A stretch of DNA of 12,818 nt from Thermoleophilaceae bacterium (GTDB lineage Bacteria > Actinomycetota > Thermoleophilia > Solirubrobacterales > Thermoleophilaceae). Position 1 is the stretch's first letter, and every line of letters begins with the position of its first letter. Of the stretch, positions 1 through 5,371 are shown in pieces. Location of the stretch: contig JACCZR010000239.1 in assembly GCA_013695855.1 (NCBI GenBank), positions 1-12,818 of the forward strand. The letters run 5' to 3'. The translations under genes and the position numbers were made by a program. The notes beneath the pieces are model-generated. The model did not search any database, was not told the origin of the DNA, and was given only the letters and a program-made list of their open reading frames with translations.

Positions 1-223
1 GCGCGCCGGCGATCGGGCGCACGAAGCCGTCGCCTCCCATGGCCCCGACCGTGCCGCCCTCGCGCGCCTTCGCCTCGGCCTCCTCGCGCGCGTGGTCGAG
101 CGAGCGGGTCTGAACCACCACGGGCTCCACGCCCTGGCGGCGCAGCTCGGCCACCACGGCGGGCAGCCGGCGAAGCGCCCTGCCGTTGGCGGCCGCGGGG
201 TTGACGAGCAGGCGGAAGCTCAC
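1..223 (-). CDS. Diacylglycerol/lipid kinase family protein, N-terminal part (cut by window edge)
   Basis: The 74 visible residues match the start of the diacylglycerol/sphingosine kinase catalytic domain (DagK/YegS family), which phosphorylates a lipid with ATP at the cytoplasmic membrane face. Residues 5-9 read LLVNP, the usual first strand, followed by a basic helix (residues 15-30). The nucleotide-binding loop appears as GGDGF at residues 63-67, where most members have GGDGT. The GTG start at 223 overlaps the stop of the upstream cyclotransferase-like gene by four bases (GTGA), which implies translational coupling. The C-terminal three quarters lie outside the window, so substrate and completeness cannot be judged. 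A NAD-kinase-like fold is the only serious alternative, but the NP...GGDG spacing favours the lipid kinase family. Confidence 0.82.
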   Translation of the reverse strand, partial: MSFRLLVNPAAANGRALRRLPAVVAELRRQGVEPVVVQTRSLDHAREEAEAKAREGGTVGAMGGDGFVRPIAGA

Positions 224-757
224 GGGTGGTCCACCCGCACGAGGTCCCACACGGGAAGCGCGCCGAGATCCGTGCTGGCCAAGAAGGCCCTGTGCTCGCC
301 GTCGCCAAGGCGGCGAAAGCCCCGCTCGACTCCCTCCAGATACTCACGGGACACCACGACATCGCCTGCCGAGCGCTGCCGGCGCCCCTCGGGCGAGCCG
401 AAGTACGCCCAGACCCGGCCCCCAACCCCATGAACCAGATCGCTCACGTCCCGTCGAACGTAGTTGCGCTCGCGGGCGTCGAGGTCCTCGAGGTCGCTCG
501 CCGGAAAGCACACTCCGTTGACCGTCGTCCCCGGGTCCTCTTCGAGATCGAGGAAGGCCACACGTACCGCCGGGCGCTCGCCGTCGGGGGTGAGGTAGTG
601 CTTGTAGGCCGGGATGTCTCTGCTGTTGTCCATCGCCACGCCCCACGTGCGCCGGTGGCCCCCGAGCGTGGCCGGCGTGGCTCCGGGGACGCTGCCGGCC
701 AGCGATCCGTAGCCAAAGACGAGCTCAGGAGAGATGGGACTGCCGCCGTGCCGTCAT
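220..757 (-). CDS. Gamma-glutamylcyclotransferase-like protein, 5' end frame-broken
   Basis: This family cleaves gamma-glutamyl amides or peptides and releases 5-oxoproline. The reading frame carries VFGYGSL, the family's N-terminal substrate-binding loop, encoded around 718-698, and later LDARE followed by NY and R, the segment with the catalytic glutamate (codon near 470). The first in-frame standard start is the GTG at 639, but starting there would delete the VFGYGSL loop. The frame is open up to a TGA at 756-754 with no ATG, GTG or TTG before the loop. The ATG at 757 opens another frame that ends at TGA 727-725, exactly where the family homology begins. Removing one base there would give a normal start reading MTARRQSHLSELVFGYGSL. 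A real frameshift, a sequence error or programmed +1 shifting could explain it. The 3' end overlaps the lipid kinase start (GTGA). Confidence 0.75.
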
Positions 758-798
758 TGCGGCCTGCCCGCTGAGATCGCCTACCGCGCGCACGGCGG

Positions 799-1608
799 CT
801 AGCCGGCACCGGCGATCCGCTGGGCGCGCTCGGCGGCGAAGCGCCCTCGCTGCTCGCCGGTCAGCTCGGCGCCCTCGTTCAGAGGGTCGAGGCGGGCCCG
901 AGCCGCCAGCTCGTCGCCGAGCAGGCGCTCGGCGTGGGGCACGCCCAGGCGGCTTTCGGGCTCGAGCACCAGCAGCACGTCCTGCCCAACGGTGTGCCAA
1001 TCGTCGTCGTCGGTGACCTTCTCCGAGGAGACGATCAGCTGGCCAGGGCGCGACGCCCAGTAGAGGTCGAACAGCCCGAAGCGGTAGGCGTAGAGGCGAA
1101 AGCCGTCCGAGAAGAGGAAGTTCAGCCCCGAGAACGCCGACACCTCGGCCGCGGCCGCGATCGTGCGCCGCAGCGAGCCGATCGTGTCGGCCGGGTCCAG
1201 GTGGGCTACCAGGTGGCGGAACAGGTGCTCGGAGTCGGTGTCGCCCACTGCGTCGGTCACACCCAGCAGCGGGTAGTCGATCACCGTGCCGTTGTGGCCG
1301 AAGGAGAGGCTGCCCATGGTGAAGGGGTGGGTGTTCTCGAGCGTGAGCCCGCCCATCGTCGCGCGGCGCACGTGCACGTTGAAGATCCGCCCTCGGGCGC
1401 CGGTCGCCCCGGCGAACTCCCCGCCGGCGTGCGCGGCCTCGGGGATCCGGATGAGCATTGGGTCCCAGCCCTCGGCACGCTCGTACACGGCCATGCCCCA
1501 TCCCGAGTCGTGGTGCTCTGACTGGCGGATGAGCGGGTTCGGCGCCTCGAGCAGCTCGTGACGCAACGAGACCGGCTCGGCCGCCACGCAACCGAAGATC
1601 CTGCACAC
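799..1608 (-). CDS. Class II glutamine amidotransferase (EgtC/YafJ-like)
   Basis: A complete 269-residue N-terminal-nucleophile amidotransferase domain, stand-alone and of the usual length for this group. Cys2 directly follows the initiator Met (MCRIFGC) and becomes the catalytic N-terminal residue after Met removal. Other family landmarks are SGWGM (35-39), the glutamine-binding Arg81 in HVRRAT, NTHPF (92-96), the oxyanion-hole Asn106-Gly107 in GHNG, and the GDTDSE stretch (122-127). The enzyme hydrolyses a glutamine or gamma-glutamyl amide. EgtC is the best-known stand-alone member, but no other ergothioneine gene is visible, so that role is not assigned. The GTG start at 1608 has no Shine-Dalgarno but has TAGACT six bases upstream, which suggests a leaderless message. 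It probably leads the operon with the cyclotransferase and lipid kinase genes. Confidence 0.9.
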   Translation of the reverse strand: MCRIFGCVAAEPVSLRHELLEAPNPLIRQSEHHDSGWGMAVYERAEGWDPMLIRIPEAAHAGGEFAGATGARGRIFNVHVRRATMGGLTLENTHPFTMGSLSFGHNGTVIDYPLLGVTDAVGDTDSEHLFRHLVAHLDPADTIGSLRRTIAAAAEVSAFSGLNFLFSDGFRLYAYRFGLFDLYWASRPGQLIVSSEKVTDDDDWHTVGQDVLLVLEPESRLGVPHAERLLGDELAARARLDPLNEGAELTGEQRGRFAAERAQRIAGAG

Positions 1609-1614
1609 GCGGCA

Positions 1615-1620
1615 AGTCTA
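1615..1620 (-). promoter_or_regulatory. Candidate -10 box, leaderless start of the amidotransferase gene
   Basis: TAGACT on the minus strand lies six bases before the GTG start, where transcription would begin at or next to the start codon. No convincing -35 hexamer is visible. The same arrangement recurs at other starts in this window. Confidence 0.5.
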
Positions 1621-1628
1621 CGAGCCGC

Positions 1629-1641
1629 CTCGACGGTCGAG
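1629..1641. promoter_or_regulatory. 13-bp palindrome upstream of the amidotransferase promoter
   Basis: CTCGAC and GTCGAG flank a single central base, giving a perfect 6+1+6 inverted repeat. It lies just upstream of the candidate -10 box of the minus-strand operon, in the divergent region shared with the gene at 1794. This is a plausible operator half-site pair, but such short GC-rich palindromes also arise by chance. Confidence 0.3.
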
Positions 1642-1793
1642 CTGTGGCGCTCGCCCGACCGATGCTGGGGCTGCGCTGCCCGCTATACCTGCCCGCCCGG
1701 CTGACGAGCGCCCGGAAGCCCACGAGGATGCAACCTCCGTAACAAGACGGAACACGCGGGGGCGAAGTCGCCGGCGCCGGACCTCAGAGCGGC

Positions 1794-2294
1794 ATGGCAC
1801 CGAAGCGGATCTGGTGGGCGCGCCCTCGCAAGCTCTGCCTCCTGGAAAGGCCCGGCGGCGGAGGGCGCAGTCACCGTCCCGAGCGCCGCGAGGCCGAGAT
1901 CGCCTATCTGCGCGAAGCGGGTGTGAGGCTGGTCGTGTCGTGCATGACCACGCGCCACAACCTCAGCGACTACGAGGCTGCGGGCCTCGACTGGCACCAC
2001 GTGCCGGTGGTCTCGATCGAGCGTGGGTCAGCCGCGCTGGACGAGCTGCTCCCCTTCCTCAAACGCGAGCTCAAGCGCCGCGGCGCGATCGCCGTCCACG
2101 GTGATCGCCACACGGACTTCGTGGCGGCACTGGGCGCGGCCCAGCTGCATCACACCCGTGGGATCGATCCCGCTGAGGGCTTGGCCAGGGCGCGCGAGGC
2201 GGGGCTGATGGTCACTCCGGAGGCGTGCGCCCTGCTGGGAGCAGATCTCGACCTGGTGCAGCCCGAGCCGCAGGCGGTGCCGACGAGATCCTGA
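1794..2294 (+). CDS. Dual-specificity-phosphatase-like protein lacking the catalytic Cys (pseudophosphatase)
   Basis: This 166-residue protein follows the layout of small dual-specificity phosphatases: an N-terminal RPGGG segment (19-23), EIAYLREAGVRLVVS (35-49), the GLDWHHVPV strand (64-72), a helix, then the strand leading to the P-loop, and a final PAEGLARAREAG helix like the family's terminal helices. Where active members have VHC followed by five residues and R-T, this protein reads VHGDRHTD (101-108). Cys is replaced by Gly103 and the loop is shortened, so no cysteinyl-phosphate chemistry is expected. It may bind a phosphorylated ligand or partner without hydrolysing it, which is an inference. 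The ATG at 1794 has no strong Shine-Dalgarno. The upstream region holds a 10-bp palindrome (1771-1780). The next gene follows after about 105 bp and has its own ribosome-binding site. Confidence 0.72.
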   Translation: MAPKRIWWARPRKLCLLERPGGGGRSHRPERREAEIAYLREAGVRLVVSCMTTRHNLSDYEAAGLDWHHVPVVSIERGSAALDELLPFLKRELKRRGAIAVHGDRHTDFVAALGAAQLHHTRGIDPAEGLARAREAGLMVTPEACALLGADLDLVQPEPQAVPTRS

Positions 2295-2382
2295 ACCCGT
2301 TTACCGCCTGTGGATGTCCGCTCCGCTGCATCCCGGATCGGTTGGTGACCAGCCGGCGGACCTGAAAACGAGAAATCCTAGA

Positions 2383-2390
2383 AGAAGGAG
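2383..2390 (+). promoter_or_regulatory. Strong Shine-Dalgarno deciding the start at 2400
   Basis: AGAAGGAG in an unusually A-rich leader ends nine bases before ATG 2400 and six before GTG 2397. The spacing favours the ATG. It is one of only two strong ribosome-binding sites in the window and suggests high expression of the secreted protein. Confidence 0.65.
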
Positions 2391-2399
2391 AAATTAGTG

Positions 2400-2870
2400 A
2401 TGTTGCTCAAGAAGCTCGCGGCGATCTGTCTAGTCGCCGCTCTGACGGCCGCCACCGCCGGCCCGGCATCGGCGAGCGCCTCGAAGCCGCCACCCCGGGC
2501 TCAAGCGTCCGGGATCTTCGTCCCGCTGCTGATCCTCGGCAGCCGCGCGGCCTTCGTGGCAGCCACCCGGGTAGCCAGCCGACAGGGTGCCCGGGCGTTG
2601 GCTCGGAAGGGTGTGCGTGGGCCCGCCCGGCGGTACATGATTCGCAGCGGCGCACGCGCCAAGGCCTACGGGCGCCGGTGGTTCAAGCTGGTGTTCGGGA
2701 GCCGACTCGCTCGCCGCCGCACGTTCAAGCGTGCGATGCAGGATTGCTCGTGGGCCGGCGGAGCCGTGCTCATCTTCACTCTCAGCACCGAAAAGGCGTT
2801 GCAGGCGTGCGGCGGTGCGGCGGTGCTGTCGCTGAAGGGCCGAAGAGTGCGCGTGCCCCAGCAGCGGTGA
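2400..2870 (+). CDS. Small, strongly basic secreted protein of unknown function
   Basis: I do not recognise a family. The 156-residue product starts with a clear signal peptide: MLLKK, a hydrophobic core (residues 6-20), and an Ala/Ser-rich cleavage region ending near residue 28. The rest is extremely basic, with about 29 Arg/Lys against 2 Asp/Glu by my count. It has an apolar stretch near the new N-terminus (about residues 38-58), an Arg/Lys-rich middle, and a glycine- and alanine-rich hydrophobic tail bracketed by two cysteines (DCSW... and ...QACGG) that could form one disulfide. The stop overlaps the ATG of a 63-residue two-helix membrane protein (TGATG), so the two are made together. A secreted membrane-active or nucleic-acid/cell-wall-binding role fits the composition, and a bacteriocin with its immunity protein is one possibility, but nothing in the sequence proves it. 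Confidence 0.65.
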   Translation: MLLKKLAAICLVAALTAATAGPASASASKPPPRAQASGIFVPLLILGSRAAFVAATRVASRQGARALARKGVRGPARRYMIRSGARAKAYGRRWFKLVFGSRLARRRTFKRAMQDCSWAGGAVLIFTLSTEKALQACGGAAVLSLKGRRVRVPQQR

Positions 2871-3061
2871 TGGCGGTGAAGAGCTCCACCATGAGGGCCA
2901 CCGGCGGCCTCGGGCACCTGCTCAGACTGGCGTTGGTCGCCGCCGTCTTCGGCCTGGCCCCTCGGCGTTGGTCGTTCGTCGAGACCCTCCTGGTGGCCGG
3001 CGCCCTGGTGGCGATCTACGAGGTAGCCCTGGCCACGCGCGACTGCCGAAGGGAGCGCTGA
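2870..3061 (+). CDS. 63-residue two-helix membrane protein coupled to the basic secreted protein
   Basis: The ATG at 2870 shares its A with the TGA of the preceding gene, a classic termination-reinitiation overlap. The product has a short basic N-terminus (MAVKSST), a first hydrophobic helix at about residues 15-31, a short Arg-containing turn (PRRW), a second helix at about 36-56, and a charged tail ending DCRRER. I recognise no family. Positive charges in the turn and tail suggest these regions face the cytoplasm, but the topology is uncertain. Size and coupling resemble small immunity or accessory proteins encoded after secreted peptides, which is inference only. A longer upstream extension in the same frame lies inside the preceding gene and is rejected in favour of this start. 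Confidence 0.55.
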   Translation: MAVKSSTMRATGGLGHLLRLALVAAVFGLAPRRWSFVETLLVAGALVAIYEVALATRDCRRER

Positions 3062-3090
3062 GCAACGCTGCAGGCTGGGCGCGTGCTGGC

Positions 3091-3375
3091 TCAGGGGGCT
3101 GTCCAGCCGCGCTCGGCCATGGCCGTCGCCACCTCGTCGGGGCGATCGGTCACCACGTACGCGTCGATGATCGCACCCTCGGTGTTGATCGTTATCGAGA
3201 GGCCGGACTCCGTCTGGCGAACCTTGGATATCGCGGCGATCGGGCGGCCCGAGCCCATGCGGGGCTTCACCCGGCCGGTCGCCACGCGGTGCACGTTCTC
3301 GAGCTCGGCCAGCGAGTCGAGCAGCTTTCGGTAGCCCTTCGAGGAGGAGTGCTTGTGGTGGGTCTTCTTGGCCAT
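3091..3375 (-). CDS. Small DUF2103-like protein, His-rich N-terminus
   Basis: A 94-residue soluble protein beginning MAKKTHHKHSSSKGYRKLLD. A helix (15-26) follows, then VHRVATGRVKPRMGSGRP (28-45), two strands (ISKVRQTESGLSITIN) and a final strand-helix (AYVVTDRPDEVATAM). The HRV..GR segment, the strand pattern and the His-rich start resemble DUF2103, described as a predicted metal-binding family. I hold that assignment with moderate confidence from memory. The His-x-x-His-like N-terminus (HHKH) could bind a metal. Its ATG overlaps the stop of the HAD phosphatase by one base (TGATG), so expression is coupled to that gene. The molecular role is unknown. Confidence 0.72.
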   Translation of the reverse strand: MAKKTHHKHSSSKGYRKLLDSLAELENVHRVATGRVKPRMGSGRPIAAISKVRQTESGLSITINTEGAIIDAYVVTDRPDEVATAMAERGWTAP

Positions 3376-4193
3376 CAATCCGCTCCGCGGTTCACCAACG
3401 AGGCCAGGTCGTCGGCGATCTCGACCGGCCGCGGGGCATCGGGCACGCGCGCTGCGGCGTCGGCCTCCTCGCGGCTTGTCCCGCCGCTGAGCACCAGCGC
3501 CGCATCCAGGCCCGCCGCGGCGGCTGCCGCGACGTCGGAGTCCAGGCGGTCGCCAACCACCAGCGTCGTGCCCTCGCCCAGGCGGTCCAGCGCAGTCCAG
3601 AAGAGCTGGGGCTCGGGCTTTCCCACGAGCGAGGCCCGGGCGCCGCTGGCCGTCTCCACGGCGGCCAGGAGCGCTCCCGTGCCCGGCCACAGGCCGTCGG
3701 GCATGGGGTGGGTCGGGTCGCGGGCAGTGGCCAGCAGGTCGGCGCCGCGCTGGACCGCCAGCGACGCCGTGCGCAGGTCGGCGTAGGTGAACGCCTCGGT
3801 GGCGGCCACCACCACCACCTCCGCTCGCGACGCCAGATCGGTGCCGTTCATGACCTTCAGGCCGGCATCGCCGACATGGCGGCGCATCGCCTCGGTGCCC
3901 ACCACGAAGGCGGTGCGCCCGCTCCGGGTCTCGGCGAGCAGGTGCTGCATGGCGCCACCCGAGGTCACCACATCCGCCACCGAAGCGCGCACGCCGATTC
4001 CCCACAACTGCGTGACGTAGTCCTCCGTGGTCGCGCGGGAGTTGTTCGTGGCAAAAGCCACCCGCAGACCGGCCGAGCGCAGCGCCGCGATGGCCTCGGG
4101 CGAGCCTGGGATGGCCTCGCCGCCCGTCCACACGCAGCCGTCGAGGTCGAGGATGACCTGCTCGTAGCGGGACAGGAGGGGGGAGAGGGACAC
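3375..4193 (-). CDS. HAD superfamily class IIA phosphatase (NagD / phosphoglycolate or p-nitrophenyl phosphatase-like)
   Basis: A 272-residue cytoplasmic phosphatase of normal length for the NagD-like group. Motif I is LDLDGCVW, with nucleophile Asp16 and acid/base Asp18. Motif II is FATNNSR. Motif III is the Lys of LVGKPEPQLF at about residue 191. Motif IV is VVGDRLDSD at about 211-219 and supplies the Mg-binding acids. The large C2-type cap between motifs II and III is present. Members dephosphorylate small phosphometabolites such as 2-phosphoglycolate, nucleotides or sugar phosphates; the sequence does not decide which. I choose the GTG at 4193 because it gives the usual short N-terminus and follows TACGAT by eight bases. 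An in-frame extension upstream to 4493 runs antisense through the cyclophilin gene and is unlikely. The gene overlaps the DUF2103-like gene. Confidence 0.9.
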   Translation of the reverse strand: MSLSPLLSRYEQVILDLDGCVWTGGEAIPGSPEAIAALRSAGLRVAFATNNSRATTEDYVTQLWGIGVRASVADVVTSGGAMQHLLAETRSGRTAFVVGTEAMRRHVGDAGLKVMNGTDLASRAEVVVVAATEAFTYADLRTASLAVQRGADLLATARDPTHPMPDGLWPGTGALLAAVETASGARASLVGKPEPQLFWTALDRLGEGTTLVVGDRLDSDVAAAAAAGLDAALVLSGGTSREEADAAARVPDAPRPVEIADDLASLVNRGAD

Positions 4194-4201
4194 GGCATTC
4201 G

Positions 4202-4207
4202 ATCGTA
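4202..4207 (-). promoter_or_regulatory. Candidate -10 box of the HAD phosphatase gene
   Basis: TACGAT on the minus strand lies eight bases before GTG 4193, with no Shine-Dalgarno between them. This fits a leaderless or near-leaderless transcript. The expected -35 zone falls inside the inverted repeat at 4212-4237. Confidence 0.5.
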
Positions 4208-4211
4208 GACC

Positions 4212-4237
4212 GCCCGCGGATGATCGATTCCGCGGGC
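4212..4237. promoter_or_regulatory. 9-bp inverted repeat between divergent promoters (candidate operator)
   Basis: GCCCGCGGA (4212-4220) and its exact reverse complement TCCGCGGGC (4229-4237) flank an 8-base spacer that contains ATCGAT. The repeat lies in the 91-bp gap between the HAD phosphatase and the cyclophilin gene, over the -35 zone of the former and upstream of the -35 zone of the latter. A regulator bound here could control both. There is no T-run, so a terminator is less likely. Confidence 0.45.
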
Positions 4238-4270
4238 CGGCGTGGCCGCGGAGGTCGTGGGTCAGTCGTC

Positions 4271-4276
4271 TAGCCT
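4271..4276 (+). promoter_or_regulatory. Candidate -10 box of the cyclophilin gene
   Basis: TAGCCT ends eight bases before the GTG start at 4285, with no Shine-Dalgarno. This is the same spacing as at the divergent HAD gene and suggests a leaderless transcript. Confidence 0.45.
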
Positions 4277-4284
4277 GCGCCACG

Positions 4285-5031
4285 GTGCGCCGTCCTTCCC
4301 TCGCCGCGGCTCTGTGCCTCCTGGCCCTGGCCGGCGCGGGCTGCGGGTCCGACGACGAAGAGAGCCCCAAGAGCGACCCCGGGGCCACCGCTCCGACGCC
4401 CGCGACCAGGGGCGGCTGCCAGGGCGTCAAGGCACCCAGGCGCAAGCCCGAGGGCGCCGAGCAGCGCCCGGGCGGCCCGCTCGCGTCGGGCAAGCGCTAC
4501 TCCGTGAGGCTCGAGACGAGCTGCGGCGACTTCACGATCGGGCTCGACCCGCGTTCCGCCCCACAGGCCTCTGCCTCATTCGTGGCGCTCGCTCGGAAGG
4601 GCTTCTTCGACGACACCGTCTTTCACCGCATCGTCCCCGGCTTCGTGATACAGGGCGGCGATCCCACCGCCAGCGGCATGGGCGGTCCCGGCTACTCGAC
4701 GCGGGACGTGCCGCCGAGCGACGCCCGCTACACCAAGGGCGTGGTGGCCATGGCCAAGACCGCCCAGGAGCCCGCCGGCACCGCCGGCAGCCAGTTCTAC
4801 GTGGTGAGCGGCGCTGACGCCGGGCTTCCGCCCGAGTACGCCGTGCTCGGCAAGGTGACCGTGGGCCTCGACGTGGTGACGAGGATCGGCGAGCTGGGCG
4901 ATCCCGACAGCGGGGAGGCCGGCACCCCGAGCCAGCCGGTCGTGATCGAGCACGCTACGGTCAGCGAGTTCAAGTCGCCGCCGAAGGCGAAGAAGCAGCG
5001 CCGCGACGCGCGCTCGCGACGTAAGCGCTGA
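4285..5031 (+). CDS. Cyclophilin-type peptidyl-prolyl cis-trans isomerase, probable lipoprotein
   Basis: A 248-residue exported proline isomerase. Residues 1-20 form a signal peptide ending LAGAGC, so Cys20 could be lipidated, although the -3 position is Gly and the lipobox is imperfect. A Ser/Pro/acidic linker (21-66) follows. The cyclophilin domain (about 70-230) carries FHRIVPGFVIQGGDP (113-127) with catalytic Arg115, Phe120 and Gln123, and GSQFYV (168-173), so the active site looks intact. The last 20 residues are very basic (KAKKQRRDARSRRKR). The product would help fold proteins outside the membrane. The GTG start is chosen because it gives the signal peptide and sits after a -10-like box. 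Its 3' end overlaps the convergent membrane protein gene by 62 bp. Confidence 0.9.
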   Translation: MRRPSLAAALCLLALAGAGCGSDDEESPKSDPGATAPTPATRGGCQGVKAPRRKPEGAEQRPGGPLASGKRYSVRLETSCGDFTIGLDPRSAPQASASFVALARKGFFDDTVFHRIVPGFVIQGGDPTASGMGGPGYSTRDVPPSDARYTKGVVAMAKTAQEPAGTAGSQFYVVSGADAGLPPEYAVLGKVTVGLDVVTRIGELGDPDSGEAGTPSQPVVIEHATVSEFKSPPKAKKQRRDARSRRKR

Positions 5032-5371
5032 GCAGGGCCACCGAGGCCAGCTCGGACAGGATCGCCACGACGACGGGCGCTCTCAGGTCGGGCTCGGTGT
5101 AGTCGAAGATCCCATCCTCGGCGTAGCGGGCGATGGCCAGCGACACCAGCGCGCCAACCGACAGGCCGATGCCGCCGAGAGCAGCGATAAGCCGGAACCT
5201 GGGAAGCACGAGTCCAATCACGATGCCTCCCGCACCGAGCCCGTTGAGCAGGAACAGCTGGGCGATCGTCGGTACGTCCCCGACCTCGCCCATGAACTGC
5301 TGCACGTGGACCGCTCCGACCACGAGCGTGGTGAGGGCGCCGAGGACCCAGAGCCGGTCCGAGCTCGTCAC
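4970..5371 (-). CDS. Four-helix integral membrane protein, coupled to cupredoxin
   Basis: I recognise no named family. The 133-residue product has four predicted membrane helices, at about residues 6-24, 37-57, 60-82 and 96-118, separated by short loops; the second and third are joined by PRFR. The first helix contains a His followed by Gln-Gln (VHVQQFM), which might serve as a polar or metal site. The GTG start at 5371 overlaps the stop of the cupredoxin gene by four bases (GTGA), so the two are probably one functional unit, perhaps in copper handling or membrane electron transfer, by association only. The 3' end overlaps the convergent cyclophilin gene by 62 bp, leaving no room for an ordinary terminator between them. 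Confidence 0.8.
   Translation of the reverse strand: MTSSDRLWVLGALTTLVVGAVHVQQFMGEVGDVPTIAQLFLLNGLGAGGIVIGLVLPRFRLIAALGGIGLSVGALVSLAIARYAEDGIFDYTEPDLRAPVVVAILSELASVALLSAYVASARRGAASSPSAAT

Noticed and set aside
725..1723. Long minus-strand frame of 332 codons over the amidotransferase
   Set aside because: It is a shadow frame full of Arg/Pro/Gly repeats; the frame at 799-1608 has full family motifs. Only its last ten codons from ATG 757 matter, for the cyclotransferase frame break.
3962..4208. Plus-strand frames antisense to the HAD gene
   Set aside because: Low-complexity shadow translations with no ribosome-binding site or domain.
4194..4493. N-terminal extension of the HAD phosphatase frame
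   Set aside because: It would run through the divergent promoter region and the cyclophilin signal peptide, and gives no recognisable protein. The GTG at 4193 fits the family's usual start.
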